Source: Sclerodactyla briareus
Taxonomy: Eukaryota > Echinodermata > Holothuroidea > Dendrochirotida > Sclerodactylidae
Assembly (NCBI GenBank): GCA_026419785.1
Contig: JAODTK010005770.1
Span: 62,001 to 126,000 of the forward strand
Direction: 5' to 3'
Length of the DNA stretch: 64,000 nucleotides
Both the position numbers and the translations under genes were made by a program. Below are positions 45,701 to 49,519 of the stretch, in pieces. How positions within the stretch are numbered: the first letter of the stretch is position 1; each line of letters starts with the position of its first letter. The notes under the pieces are model-generated. The model did no database searches, was not told the origin of the DNA, and worked only from the letters and a program-made list of their open reading frames with translations.

Positions 45701-47750
45701 TCTTGTAGAATAGATTCCTCACCCCATCCCAAAAACTAATTCATCTATGTTTTATCTATCTATCTATTGTGAGAACACGTTGTATCCCTTGTTTGTCCTT
45801 TGTGAAATTTGAGACCATCTCCATCCAGTTTAATCCACGTAAAAAAAATCCGGTTTAAAAACGAAGGTGGCGGGGGATTCTCTCGCTCTTGTGCCTCGCC
45901 ATTGTGAGGATTTGGGGTGAGCAGGAATTATACAGGAGCATGCCCTTGCCGTTAACCCCCAACCCGTCTATAGACAGAGACTAGGCACTCTCCCACGCAT
46001 TTTGTAAGGTTTGTAGACAACTTGCTTTTTGAATAAAAAACAGTCTAACAAACTGCAAGGCAGAGAGCTCAGGAAGGAGGCTGGGGGCAGGCAGGATTGC
46101 CCAGTGAAATGTATGACCTTGTTACGTATTTTCTCTGCAGGCCAAAGGTCTGGACTGTGCTGTTAATGTCAACATTCCAACAACGGTGCAGAGATAGGAG
46201 GGGCGTTCGGTGAGTGGATTTAGTGGAAGTTGATCCATCAGCCAAAATGTGACTGTGCAGGCAGACTGGAAAAAAAGCGGAAGTGGAAACCTTTTCTCCC
46301 GCTTCTCATATTTTTATCTTTCGTTGAAAGTCGGAGAAGTCTTGCAGTCCTGTCAGTATGTTTGTGTGTGTGTATGATATGTGTGTGTGTATGCATATGT
46401 GTGTATGTTTGTCACACGGCTATTAACTCGATCCCATCTTGGTGGATGATGCTCATACTTAGTGTGTTCCCCATGAGGAATCAGGGAACAAAATTGTTTT
46501 GGGGCTAGGTCAGAGGCCCGCTGAGGTTCAACACAAGTCAAAGTATGAGAACCTTGTGATTACGATAATTCCAGAATGCTTAATCCAACCAAGGTGAAAT
46601 TCTGTATGCAGGTTCTTATGGAAAGTAAAAGAACCCTATTCATTTTGGGTGTGAGTAAGTTGCTTTTTTCTTAGAGATTTAAAGAATCTCGTAGAATTTT
46701 TAAGAATAATATTTTGGCTTGTGAAACCATACTTGACCCCACTGGGGTTAAATAAAGCTCTACTTTGTATTGGGGTTATCCATGATAAATACGTGGTCCC
46801 CAATTGTTTCGGGGCAGGGAAAGGCCATCTGATTCTTTCGGAATATAAATCATGTTATGAATCCCTCATTTATTTGGAATTTTTGAATCATGGATCTTGC
46901 AATTTGAATCATACTAATTGAATCACTCATCTTGTGCCATTGAGAATGAATCAATGCAATGATCCTGTTATTTTTTTTTAAGGAGGAGAAAAGGCTACAG
47001 GAGGCGGGTCGGAGTCTGGAAGTGATGCCTGGAAACAGTACATGAGGAGGTCTACTTGGTGAGTCAATAGATTGTCACTCTATGCAGTATGTAGTGCCAG
47101 CTTCTTAGATAGAGCGCAGCCTGCAGACGAGGCTCAGCTGGTAATTACAAGCTCAGTGGTGGTGAGAGTTTAGCTACGGGGTACACTGACTGTAATTTGC
47201 TAGATAGGCACCTTGAGGTAGCGAATACAATAACCATTTTACCTTCCCTTACCAGGCCATGACTCTCCAACATTTTCATCCCCTTCACCATGAGTAGTCA
47301 ACATTTTATTCTTCTCAATACCATGAGTACATTAAAATTGTATCCTTCTCTTATTACCAATGTATCCTTCTCTTAGTACAATCAACATTTATCCTTCTAT
47401 TACTATGAGTACAATCAACATTCTTTCCTCTCTTACCATAAGTACAGTCAACATTTATTCTTCTCTCATTACCATGAGTACAATCAACATTTTTATCCCT
47501 CTCTTACCATGAATGCAGTCAACATTTCATCCTTCTCTTACATGATACAGGCAACTTGTTATCCTCCCTCTCACCCATGAATACAGTTGATATTTTACTT
47601 GGGAGTGCATTTGAACATTGTGCTGTCTCTATATACCTGTTCATTATAGGTGACAGCTATTCTTACAGCTTGGTCTTTTTTCCCTCTATTTCCAGCACCA
47701 TCCACTACAGCTCAGATCTTCCTCTGGCTCAAGGCGTGAAGTTTGAGTGA
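734..47750 (+). CDS. ALDH7A1: ALDH7A1 (antiquitin) gene, 16 exons, 5' end outside window
   Basis: This gene encodes alpha-aminoadipic semialdehyde dehydrogenase, the NAD-dependent enzyme of lysine catabolism that also detoxifies betaine aldehyde and lipid aldehydes (family knowledge; cytosolic and mitochondrial in animals). Sixteen islands of family sequence appear in collinear order: 734-797, 7058-7138, 9841-9969, 12067-12208, 12933-12976, 14401-14477, 16343-16398, 19797-19881, 29664-29759, 31451-31521, 33002-33107, 35236-35350, 35984-36087, 46141-46209, 46983-47058 and 47696-47750. All have AG acceptors and GT donors, and most join in compatible phase. Key motifs are catalytic ELGG (exon 8), GTAGQRC with the nucleophile Cys (exon 9), TESFVP (exon 12), VNVNIP (exon 14), [20 protein letters not shown] (exon 15; the raw bases read GG where R is expected) and a C-terminal LPLAQGVKFE. 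The human gene has 18 exons, so about two are missing upstream. Many exons carry one or two single-base indels. Numbering below is local to this window. Confidence 0.96.
2150..4600 (+). repeat. Composite satellite: (TATC)n plus degenerate tandem units
   Basis: Two rounds of the same order, (tatc)n, then caattgcc..ttggc, then aacttg.a.acattgtt, then units. The units recur about every 150-330 bases and are marked by gtgcacagtg.tgatgtt, cataatgatggtctaacagc, cataccttc.ggggtgttca and cccac.tgggcc.gagggcc. Round one starts at 2150, round two at 3640. Non-coding, within an ALDH7A1 intron. Confidence 0.75.
4640..5330 (+). repeat. Dispersed repeat family R2, copy 1
   Basis: About 690 bases with a close counterpart at 59935-60570. 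Shared words include gggcagca, aagttgggtaattagctcat, aatttgcataatttatg, cacaaaacttggtagatgtg, and a final gatccgttaa-like block. AT-rich, non-coding. Confidence 0.8.
5335..5730 (+). repeat. Dispersed repeat family R3, copy 1
   Basis: About 395 bases matched at 10310-10740. Shared words include acacatacaacaccctgtga, aggaccaaa, cacctcatgcgtcc, cttcttcctctgattacaca and gctctctttcacctttaaaa. It lies inside the R2 composite. Confidence 0.8.
5820..6200 (+). repeat. Repeat block following R2, copy 1
   Basis: It shares ttgacatgac, tggtctgcatgaactag, tagtgaata and accaccgatcg with 61040-61215. It then runs into a tgtctgtctgtttgt microsatellite and a ttgatatctcctgaactgtg stretch. Confidence 0.65.
6420..8224. 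other. Intronic sequence around exon 2
   Basis: Apart from ALDH7A1 exon 2 (7058-7138), I see no gene or clear repeat here. 7960-8190 has a short imperfect repeat around ccgccgggt.ggt and gtctcaaaa. Confidence 0.4.
7058..7138 (+). CDS. ALDH7A1: ALDH7A1 exon 2 of window
   Basis: Acceptor tactgacag, donor gtaggg. It begins VPAP, and after frame shifts gives an RGE..R-type segment, LREKK and a terminal SL, the family's [20 protein letters not shown]...GSL. The G7 run near 7092-7100 is the likely site of one shift. It ends in phase 0 before exon 3. Confidence 0.85.
8225..9041. mobile_element. Candidate MITE with 24-bp terminal inverted repeats
   Basis: The left end is cataccgtattcagtccgct followed by aagag. 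The right end, reverse complemented (9019-9041), is cataccgtattcattccgct followed by gag. The interior of about 770 bases has no transposase motif and contains a poly-G run (8643-8666) and gcgcc-rich stretches near both ends. No clear target duplication was seen. It may be a non-autonomous DNA transposon. Confidence 0.6.
9841..9969 (+). CDS. ALDH7A1: ALDH7A1 exon 3 of window
   Basis: One clean frame: VARLEMG, EGAGEVQEFIE, VGLSRMLGG, then PSDD. It corresponds to the family's LEMGK...EGVGEVQEY...VGLSRMIGG..PSE. The acceptor is acataag. The donor is probably gtttaag (9970), weaker than the others. This is one of the few exons readable without an indel. Confidence 0.92.
10310..10740 (+). repeat. 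Dispersed repeat family R3, copy 2
   Basis: A direct copy of 5335-5730. Part of it happens to be open for over 100 codons on the + strand. The other copy is not open, so I do not call it coding. Confidence 0.8.
12067..12208 (+). CDS. ALDH7A1: ALDH7A1 exon 4 of window, with G13 run
   Basis: Acceptor ttttatcag, donor gtaagg. It reads GHDLIEQ, then NP, then G.LTCFK for the family's GIITAFN, then FGW for YGW, then a shifted VC and a G-rich tract leading to DNT and a codon ending TG. The terminal TG pairs with the first G of exon 5 to make the Trp before KGAP, as in the family. A run of 13 G at 12181-12193 sits where about four are expected. Confidence 0.8.
12391..12560 (+). other. Unidentified open segment
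   Basis: A frame of 56 codons, beginning AEFCKRFVAQQTPAARAFKL and ending NDIFASAGEYSDE before TGA. It lies between ALDH7A1 exons 4 and 5 and has protein-like composition. Open stretches in other frames continue to about 12900 (for example KLDVIKETRQHCAGVGTILA). I do not recognise it. It may be a decayed transposon or retrocopy. The minus strand is also open here for 95 codons, which weakens the case. Confidence 0.3.
12933..12976 (+). CDS. ALDH7A1: ALDH7A1 exon 5 of window
   Basis: Acceptor tttttcaccag, donor gtaagt. It reads KGAP, then (one base missing) TTPLTTLATA, for the family's KGAPTTSLISVAVTK. It ends CA, completed by the first A of exon 6 to give Gln. Confidence 0.88.
14401..14477 (+). 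CDS. ALDH7A1: ALDH7A1 exon 6 of window
   Basis: The acceptor follows a T10 tract and ends caacag; the donor is gtgatt. It reads IIQQVLVEQNLP, then after one shift EICSAICGGADVG, for the family's [27 protein letters not shown]. Confidence 0.92.
14612..15150 (-). mobile_element. L2/CR1-like LINE 3' end, minus strand
   Basis: Read on the minus strand, 15063-15138 gives NVLLYGLPETDMNRIQNTAA, then ARLV, the typical L..LP...I..LQ..QN.AARL region of L2/CR1 LINEs. TPILNRLCWLPVEKQ follows, for TP.L..LHWLPV. The 3' end is a ctctataaatcaatgattattattatta tail (plus strand 14612-14645). It lies within the intron after ALDH7A1 exon 6. Confidence 0.85.
15640..15756 (+). mobile_element. LINE/SINE-type 3' tail ending in (ATT)n
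   Basis: The sequence tgtaaagtgcctagaggcgt, a degenerate ggcgttctatcaagtcc and then attattattatta form the 3' end common to many marine LINE/SINE copies. It faces away from the minus-strand LINE 3' end 1 kb upstream. Confidence 0.6.
16343..16398 (+). CDS. ALDH7A1: ALDH7A1 exon 7 of window
   Basis: Acceptor tcatctacag, donor gtaagta. It reads GAMAQ and, after one shift, DRRVPLVSF followed by a GST-like end. This is the NAD-binding loop of aldehyde dehydrogenases (AMAKDERVNLLSFTGST in the family). It joins exon 8 in phase. Confidence 0.88.
16399..19796. other. Intron between exons 7 and 8
   Basis: 3.4 kb. Apart from the 66-bp tandem at 17565-17800, I see no coding motif. 16860-19000 has unusually even composition with many short frames and may be an old insertion, but no terminal repeats were found. 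Confidence 0.4.
17565..17800 (+). repeat. Tandem repeat, about 66-bp unit, about 3.5 copies
   Basis: Units begin near 17572, 17638, 17704 and 17770. Each holds a ccacacactgtaag-type start, gtgtggccaaatct and cacccacag. Intronic. Confidence 0.85.
19797..19881 (+). CDS. ALDH7A1: ALDH7A1 exon 8, catalytic Glu
   Basis: Acceptor cctaag after a T/C-rich tract, donor gtaagt. One frame gives VGNKVGTVVQERFGKSILEL followed by GG. The Glu in ELGG is the general base of the aldehyde dehydrogenase fold. Two extra bases near the end would explain NTMPIL where the family has NNAI. Confidence 0.96.
20395..21300 (+). repeat. Tandem repeat, about 320-bp unit, 3 copies
   Basis: The marker ggcttgtgaacac occurs at about 20411, 20732 and 21051. 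Each unit then has ctcatact.ggtatg, ttccccatgaatgagtacat, ccctattgttttggggtcag, a cluster of AGGTCA half sites, and agtacaggaaccctattg. Related sequence is at 46360-46830 and 62300-62410. It lies in the intron that also holds the DIRS-like element. Confidence 0.85.
20837..20869 (+). promoter_or_regulatory. Cluster of nuclear-receptor half sites (DR1, DR4, DR4)
   Basis: Four exact AGGTCA hexamers in a row with spacers of 1, 4 and 4 bases (g, tctg, ccag). Such direct repeats are the consensus of RXR-heterodimer nuclear receptors. It lies inside a tandem repeat unit, so function is only inferred. Confidence 0.5.
21300..22079. other. Intron sequence before the DIRS-like element
   Basis: 21560-22000 has moderate GC and an open frame of 106 codons at 21709-22029 with no recognisable family. 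It may be the 5' leader of the DIRS-like element or unrelated intron. Confidence 0.3.
23050..25700 (+). pseudogene. Putative gag-like region of the DIRS-like element
   Basis: This lies upstream of the RT and is rich in Pro, Ser, Gly and Arg in several frames, with no single frame staying open longer than about 180 codons. Position and composition suggest the gag-like first ORF of tyrosine-recombinase elements. I recognise no conserved gag motif, and the long open frames on the opposite strand look like GC-driven shadows. Confidence 0.4.
25770..26620 (+). pseudogene. Reverse transcriptase domain, DIRS-like, frame-shifted
   Basis: An RNA-dependent DNA polymerase domain. The N-terminal part LEREFETLLARGAI fits the usual run into the fingers. 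Motif A is SVDLAEAYLHI (from 26006), with the catalytic Asp. The motif B region is PFGLSTAP (about 26107-26132). Motif C is ITYLDD, with YLDD at 26197-26208. A later KARQIRQSDLRPS matches the region after the palm. Motifs A/B and C lie in different frames, so a shift falls between about 26133 and 26190. Best relatives by motif are DIRS and Ngaro RTs rather than LTR or LINE RTs. Confidence 0.9.
26600..27010 (+). pseudogene. RNase H domain of the DIRS-like element
   Basis: It follows the RT directly. It contains TSDGLVECVGSVWEARELRG (the DAS..GWGA...ELRG type of motif), AVFRALKLLQTRVAG in the neighbouring frame, and the terminal KNSIADMLSR at about 26969-27000, which is the typical end of this domain. 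At least two frame shifts. Confidence 0.85.
27060..27300 (+). pseudogene. Methyltransferase-like region of the DIRS-like element
   Basis: Short islands in different frames read EVDLFASP (27069-27092), AVDALAL (about 27150), FPPFGPV (about 27192) and APFWPTRGWF (27252-27281). These occur in this order after RNase H in DIRS-group elements and resemble Dam-type adenine methyltransferases, where FPPF would sit in place of the catalytic (D/N)PPY. Whether it is active cannot be told. Confidence 0.7.
27560..28370 (+). pseudogene. Tyrosine recombinase of the DIRS-like element
   Basis: This is the recombinase that integrates DIRS-type circular cDNA in place of a DDE integrase. Islands in order are VNTIRGYRSA (about 27620), GHRFE (about 27933, candidate first catalytic Arg), FTKTQSVNHLPGSDF, CPVRALR (28062), VSRDTISRLYRQ (28163-28200), DVRG (28231), LYKGVPLEEV (about 28270) and YLIDSYLGPF (28336-28365), the last holding the candidate nucleophilic Tyr. 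Where the family has HxxR the sequence reads LDVR, so the His is not seen. That is either an inactivating change or a base error. Confidence 0.85.
28743..29055 (+). repeat. Palindromic terminal module of the DIRS-like element
   Basis: At 28743-28827 is an imperfect palindrome of about 85 bases. Its left arm begins gtaagtccgaagaagg, the loop is attcgtt, and its right arm ends ccttctggac. At 29000-29055 the left arm and loop return (gtaagtccagaaggtaag), reading on to gggggttaac. The second copy is therefore both a direct repeat of the left arm and an inverted repeat of 28776-28827. The 170 bases between them are single copy here. It marks the 3' end of the element. Confidence 0.8.
29664..29759 (+). 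CDS. ALDH7A1: ALDH7A1 exon 9, catalytic Cys
   Basis: Acceptor attccctcag, donor gtaggt. It reads ADLNLVIPATLF in one frame, then GTAGQRCTTTR in another. The Cys is the nucleophile that forms the thiohemiacetal with the aldehyde. It lies about 600 bases downstream of the DIRS-like element, which occupies the preceding intron. Confidence 0.94.
31451..31521 (+). CDS. ALDH7A1: ALDH7A1 exon 10 of window
   Basis: Acceptor gtcttgccag, donor gtgagt. The first part reads LFKKGCGHDE (family LFIHESIHDE). After one shift it reads VLELVRMAYTQLR (family VVNRLKKAYAQIR). This is the most divergent exon. It is placed by its position between exons 9 and 11, its splice sites and the HDE and AY.Q.R matches. Confidence 0.72.
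32400..32760 (-). mobile_element. Second LINE RT fragment, minus strand
   Basis: A minus-strand frame reads DGNAIEVVSEFRYLGLSIM, the I.G..I..V..F.YLG..I landmark of LINE RT C-termini, followed in other frames by a NTHVDNMVSK-like stretch. It is unlike the plus-strand remnant next to it, so it is a different copy or family. Confidence 0.7.
33002..33107 (+). CDS. ALDH7A1: ALDH7A1 exon 11 of window
   Basis: Acceptor gctcattgcag, donor gtttgt. It reads TLYGPVHSEQGVNTFKNAVE, then ALGQSG and, after a shift, GTM. It matches the family's [27 protein letters not shown]. Confidence 0.93.
33230..34135 (+). mobile_element. LINE remnant (CR1/L2-like RT, 3' part of ORF2)
   Basis: Plus-strand islands in shifting frames: an IPQGS-like start near 33275, DDTK near 33353, NDLDLISKWSSDWQM (about 33405-33450), LVRPH.EYSVQ (about 33680), QRRAT (about 33765), GDLIQVFKFVHRLD (about 33857-33905) and NSLPENVV..SSVNAFKNAL (about 34040-34100). 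This is the C-terminal half of a non-LTR RT. No endonuclease was seen. It lies just after ALDH7A1 exon 11. Many indels and stops. Confidence 0.88.
34905..35206 (+). repeat. 51-bp minisatellite, 6 copies, beside exon 12 acceptor
   Basis: Units start at 34905, 34956, 35007, 35058, 35109 and 35160. Each begins ctgaagactcaatgatatct and contains gctgacaggcccagaatac. Copies are nearly identical, unlike most repeats here. The period is a multiple of three, and one minus-strand frame is open through all six, but it has no start codon and ends soon after the array. Confidence 0.95.
35236..35350 (+). CDS. ALDH7A1: ALDH7A1 exon 12 of window
   Basis: Acceptor tcgctacag, donor gtcagt. It begins VIGRPG, shifts to FVEP, then gives a clean HDADIVHTESFVPILYVLK. 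The Glu of TESF corresponds to the conserved NAD-ribose contact. The acceptor is only about 30 bases after the end of the 51-bp minisatellite. Confidence 0.93.
35984..36087 (+). CDS. ALDH7A1: ALDH7A1 exon 13 of window
   Basis: Acceptor tttccttag, donor gtaagt. It reads DFEEAVSWNNE at the start and RDPQKIFSWIG at the end, with two compensating shifts over the middle, where the family has a GLSSS.FT segment. It ends GG and joins a G in exon 14 to give GPKG. Confidence 0.94.
36160..37115 (+). repeat. Minisatellite, about 64-66 bp unit, about 14 copies
   Basis: Each unit holds aaagacatgctcaaagcact, tcactgatattacccc, gatcatcagcgacctgtc and taaccttgtc. Copies differ by small indels. It starts just after ALDH7A1 exon 13. 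Confidence 0.92.
37300..38060 (+). repeat. Minisatellite, about 41-bp unit, about 18 copies
   Basis: The unit is close to aaagctctactgacagaacc, then aatcaattgttct, then gcagtcc or ccagccc. Degenerate copies run to the end at about 38060. Confidence 0.92.
38742..38793 (+). repeat. 55-bp minisatellite, left copy split by the BEL/Pao element
   Basis: One unit, taccagttttgtcaggtact then gaagtgactgaaag and atggttttatacctgt, ends at the CCTGT target duplication. The rest of the array resumes at 45217. Confidence 0.85.
38794..39380 (-). repeat. 3' LTR of the BEL/Pao element
   Basis: A direct repeat of 44634-45216. Shared blocks include tcgaatcagaacacttgact, catatccaaatcgcactcat and ttcaggcac.gactgcaggg. 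The two copies differ by many substitutions and small indels, from age, read error or both. The inner boundary is approximate. Confidence 0.85.
39600..40830 (-). pseudogene. Integrase region of the BEL/Pao element
   Basis: The C-terminal island LLKRWTQFYFRSLWLRR followed by APPQVG (39605-39700) matches the WKRW..EYL..L..R.KW.....VGD tail of BEL/Pao integrases. A Cys/His-rich minus segment at 40475-40700 may belong to the zinc-binding part. The DDE core could not be read with confidence. Confidence 0.6.
41150..41550 (-). pseudogene. RNase H region of the BEL/Pao element
   Basis: Minus-strand islands LELSAAFMSRRLA (about 41375-41413) and a VFLT..IV.ASPE stretch match the PRLELSAA...V..TDS..V..WI segment of BEL/Pao RNase H. 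Frame-shifted; the flanks are unclear. Confidence 0.65.
41890..42340 (-). pseudogene. Reverse transcriptase of the BEL/Pao element
   Basis: On the minus strand, LLRFREERHALVGDISRMFH (about 42265-42332) is RT motif A with its Asp. ALRKTAE (about 42110-42130) follows. Then SYMDDILASF lies at 42026-42058, with the catalytic YMDD at 42044-42055. The spacing is normal, but the three islands are in different frames. Confidence 0.9.
43230..44630 (-). pseudogene. Gag and aspartic protease region of the BEL/Pao element
   Basis: Minus-strand islands. Near 43255-43313 is LTTLWDSCATSSLITHDAVK, matching the protease active-site stretch (D-S/T-G-A) of these elements, except that Gly is read as Cys. Upstream, around 43390-43500, a Cys/His-rich segment (CWVCSCAPS, CPWH) may be a zinc-binding region. 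43950-44630 is presumed gag from its place after the 5' LTR; no motif is visible there. Confidence 0.7.
44634..45216 (-). repeat. 5' LTR of the BEL/Pao element
   Basis: The partner of the repeat at 38794. It ends GAGACA next to CCTGT. I could not assign a tRNA primer-binding site on its inner side with confidence. Confidence 0.85.
45217..45510 (+). repeat. 55-bp minisatellite, right part, 5 to 6 copies
   Basis: Units of the form gttgtcagttactgaagtga, ctgaaagcacagtatggtt, ttataccagt, from the BEL/Pao edge to about 45510. Confidence 0.9.
46141..46209 (+). CDS. ALDH7A1: ALDH7A1 exon 14 of window
   Basis: Acceptor ttctctgcag, donor gtgagt. It reads AKGLDCAVNVNIPT, then shifts to AEIGGAF, matching the family's [25 protein letters not shown]. 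Confidence 0.95.
46360..46830 (+). repeat. Dispersed relative of the 320-bp repeat
   Basis: A (tgtg)n tract, then ctcatacttagtgtgttccc, ttgttttggggctaggtcag and aagaaccctattcattttgg. A second partial unit starts near 46715 (ggcttgtga). It lies between ALDH7A1 exons 14 and 15. Confidence 0.7.
46983..47058 (+). CDS. ALDH7A1: ALDH7A1 exon 15 of window
   Basis: The acceptor follows a long T tract (ttttttttaag); the donor is gtgagt. It encodes GGEK, [19 protein letters not shown], the conserved loop that recognises alpha-aminoadipic semialdehyde. One small shift lies near 46994. Confidence 0.96.
47265..47600 (+). repeat. Minisatellite, about 35-bp unit, about 9 copies
   Basis: The unit is close to ccatgagtacaatcaacatt followed by ttatccttctctta, with strong variation. 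It fills most of the last ALDH7A1 intron. Confidence 0.88.
47696..47750 (+). CDS. ALDH7A1: ALDH7A1 last coding exon and stop
   Basis: Acceptor ctatttccag. Joined to exon 15 it gives STC, then TIHYSSDLPLAQGVKFE and TGA at 47748-47750, ending exactly where the family ends. No indel. Confidence 0.97.
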
Positions 47751-48597
47751 GTGGAATCCGTCCAGGAAAGGACGTCCATGCTACGAATCCAAGGGTCTTC
47801 CGTTCCAGGATTTACAGAAGTTGTGGTGTATGCTGTGTGAAGTGTTTTCACTGAATTTATTTACTCCAGTCATTGACTTTAAGAGATTTATGTGACACGA
47901 GTCAATTCATATTCGAAAAAGTAGTGACTTGAGTCATGACTCGTTGCAATACTGGTGTTTTATGGGGCACAGGCCACATGTGCGAGTGTGTAAAAAAAAC
48001 CTCTATAAGCAGCTAAAGACGAAAGATATGTACTTTAGAATGCCGGGTGTCTCATTGCAATAGAGTATAATCGAATTCTACATCAAGTCCTCAGGCAACA
48101 AGTACTTTATATACGGATTGTGACACTGGACACATAGACGGTATAATCTCTAATAAATGCCCATTTACAAATAGGGAGCATTAGCCATGGCACAACAGGT
48201 TATAATATTATTTAGCATAGGCCTCCGAACATGTTCTACACACTAAACTGTGTTAGTCTGCTTTCTAAATCCTAATAATTGTGTGACAAAAGATCCAAGG
48301 CCTATTTTTTTATCATTACCTAGTGAAGTGAGCTTCCCACCCAACCTTCAATGGAATTATGCCAAAACAGGAAAAGGGGAGGGGTTTAGGGAGGGGGGGG
48401 GGGGTATTTATCAGAGATAAACAGTAGAAGGAGTAAAACAACGAGAATGTACATATCTGCTACTTCCTTCCTGTATCCAGTCAAAATTTGATTCACTGCA
48501 GCTGATTAGAGAAGGACACACGCTATCTCACATTTTGGAGTCATCAACCAGAATCCACAGTGCTTATTCTGATCAAGTTAATGAAATTTGAAATAAA
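47751..48597 (+). other. ALDH7A1: ALDH7A1 3' UTR (predicted)
   Basis: This non-coding stretch follows the stop codon and runs to the first good polyadenylation signal, AATAAA at 48592-48597. It contains a G14-16 run near 48398. The extent is inferred; earlier cleavage is possible. Confidence 0.55.
48592..48597 (+). terminator. Candidate polyadenylation signal AATAAA
   Basis: A canonical hexamer about 840 bases after the ALDH7A1 stop, followed within 15 bases by a T-rich stretch (gttttctctctttttg). Inferred from sequence only. Confidence 0.5.
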
Positions 48598-48859
48598 AGT
48601 TTTCTCTCTTTTTGAGAAATGGTCAATTCTGAGTTAGTCATCAAGGAATCAAGTGAGCTGTCTGGTTTCTTGGCCTTATTATCTGAATGAGGAATACAAG
48701 TTTATCTTCATTTACTTTGTGAGGAGGGGAGGAAGAAGTCCCAGTTCCACCAACCCCCTTCCCATAGGTTCTACACAGTGAATGCTGTAACTTAGTCCTC
48801 TATTCAATCCATCTATAGTTAAATATATCCCTGCAACACTGTAATTGTTCAGAATAATA

Positions 48860-49410
48860 TGGTTTTGGGGTTTAGCCGCCGTCTCCTATGCCGCCGCCGC
48901 CTCCGGAAATTTAGGGCTTGCGCATAAGCTCTTTTACACTTTATATCTGACGTCCGAAACTTGGTAACACATGTCCGTCCTTGCAAAATCTCGGATGAGT
49001 TTGAAAGTAGGCCTCACTGCATGTTTTGCCTGCCTCTATTTTGCAGGTTTTGAACGAAAAAACAGAGTTTGGTCCGAATTACATGAATCTTGGTGGGCGG
49101 GGACAAAAATTGTCCCGAAAAACAAGACGGTGATTTCAAGGTCACCCGGAGGTCAAATTTGTCTTTTTTTTTAAACGAAGATACAGAGTGTAGTCCTGAT
49201 TTACAAATGAAACTTGATGATGATGGACCAAATTGGGTCCCGAAAAACATGACTATAATTTCAAGGTCACCAGAGGTCAAATTTGTGTTTTATATTCAGA
49301 TTTTTCTCAACTTTGGTCATATTCGAACGAACATTGAGAATGTTGAGACTACAAGCCTGGTCTTGCCAACAGATAGGGGCAATTTTCAAGTCCATCAGAG
49401 GTCGAATGGA
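48860..49410 (+). repeat. Dispersed repeat family R1, copy 2, with internal tandem
   Basis: Begins atatggttttggggttt, then gccgccgtctcctatgccgc, then cgaaacttggtaacacatgt. A unit of about 120 bases (ttcaaggtcac...aaatttgtcttt...gtcccgaaaaac) occurs twice. It lies just downstream of ALDH7A1. Confidence 0.75.
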
Positions 49411-49519
49411 CATAAACTTAATGTACTTTCTTCAAACGAGGTCGACAAGGCCATTTCTGCGGGGATATACACGTCGGCGGTTAACCCACCTGCACATGTC
49501 TTGTTATAGGGTTTCCGCG

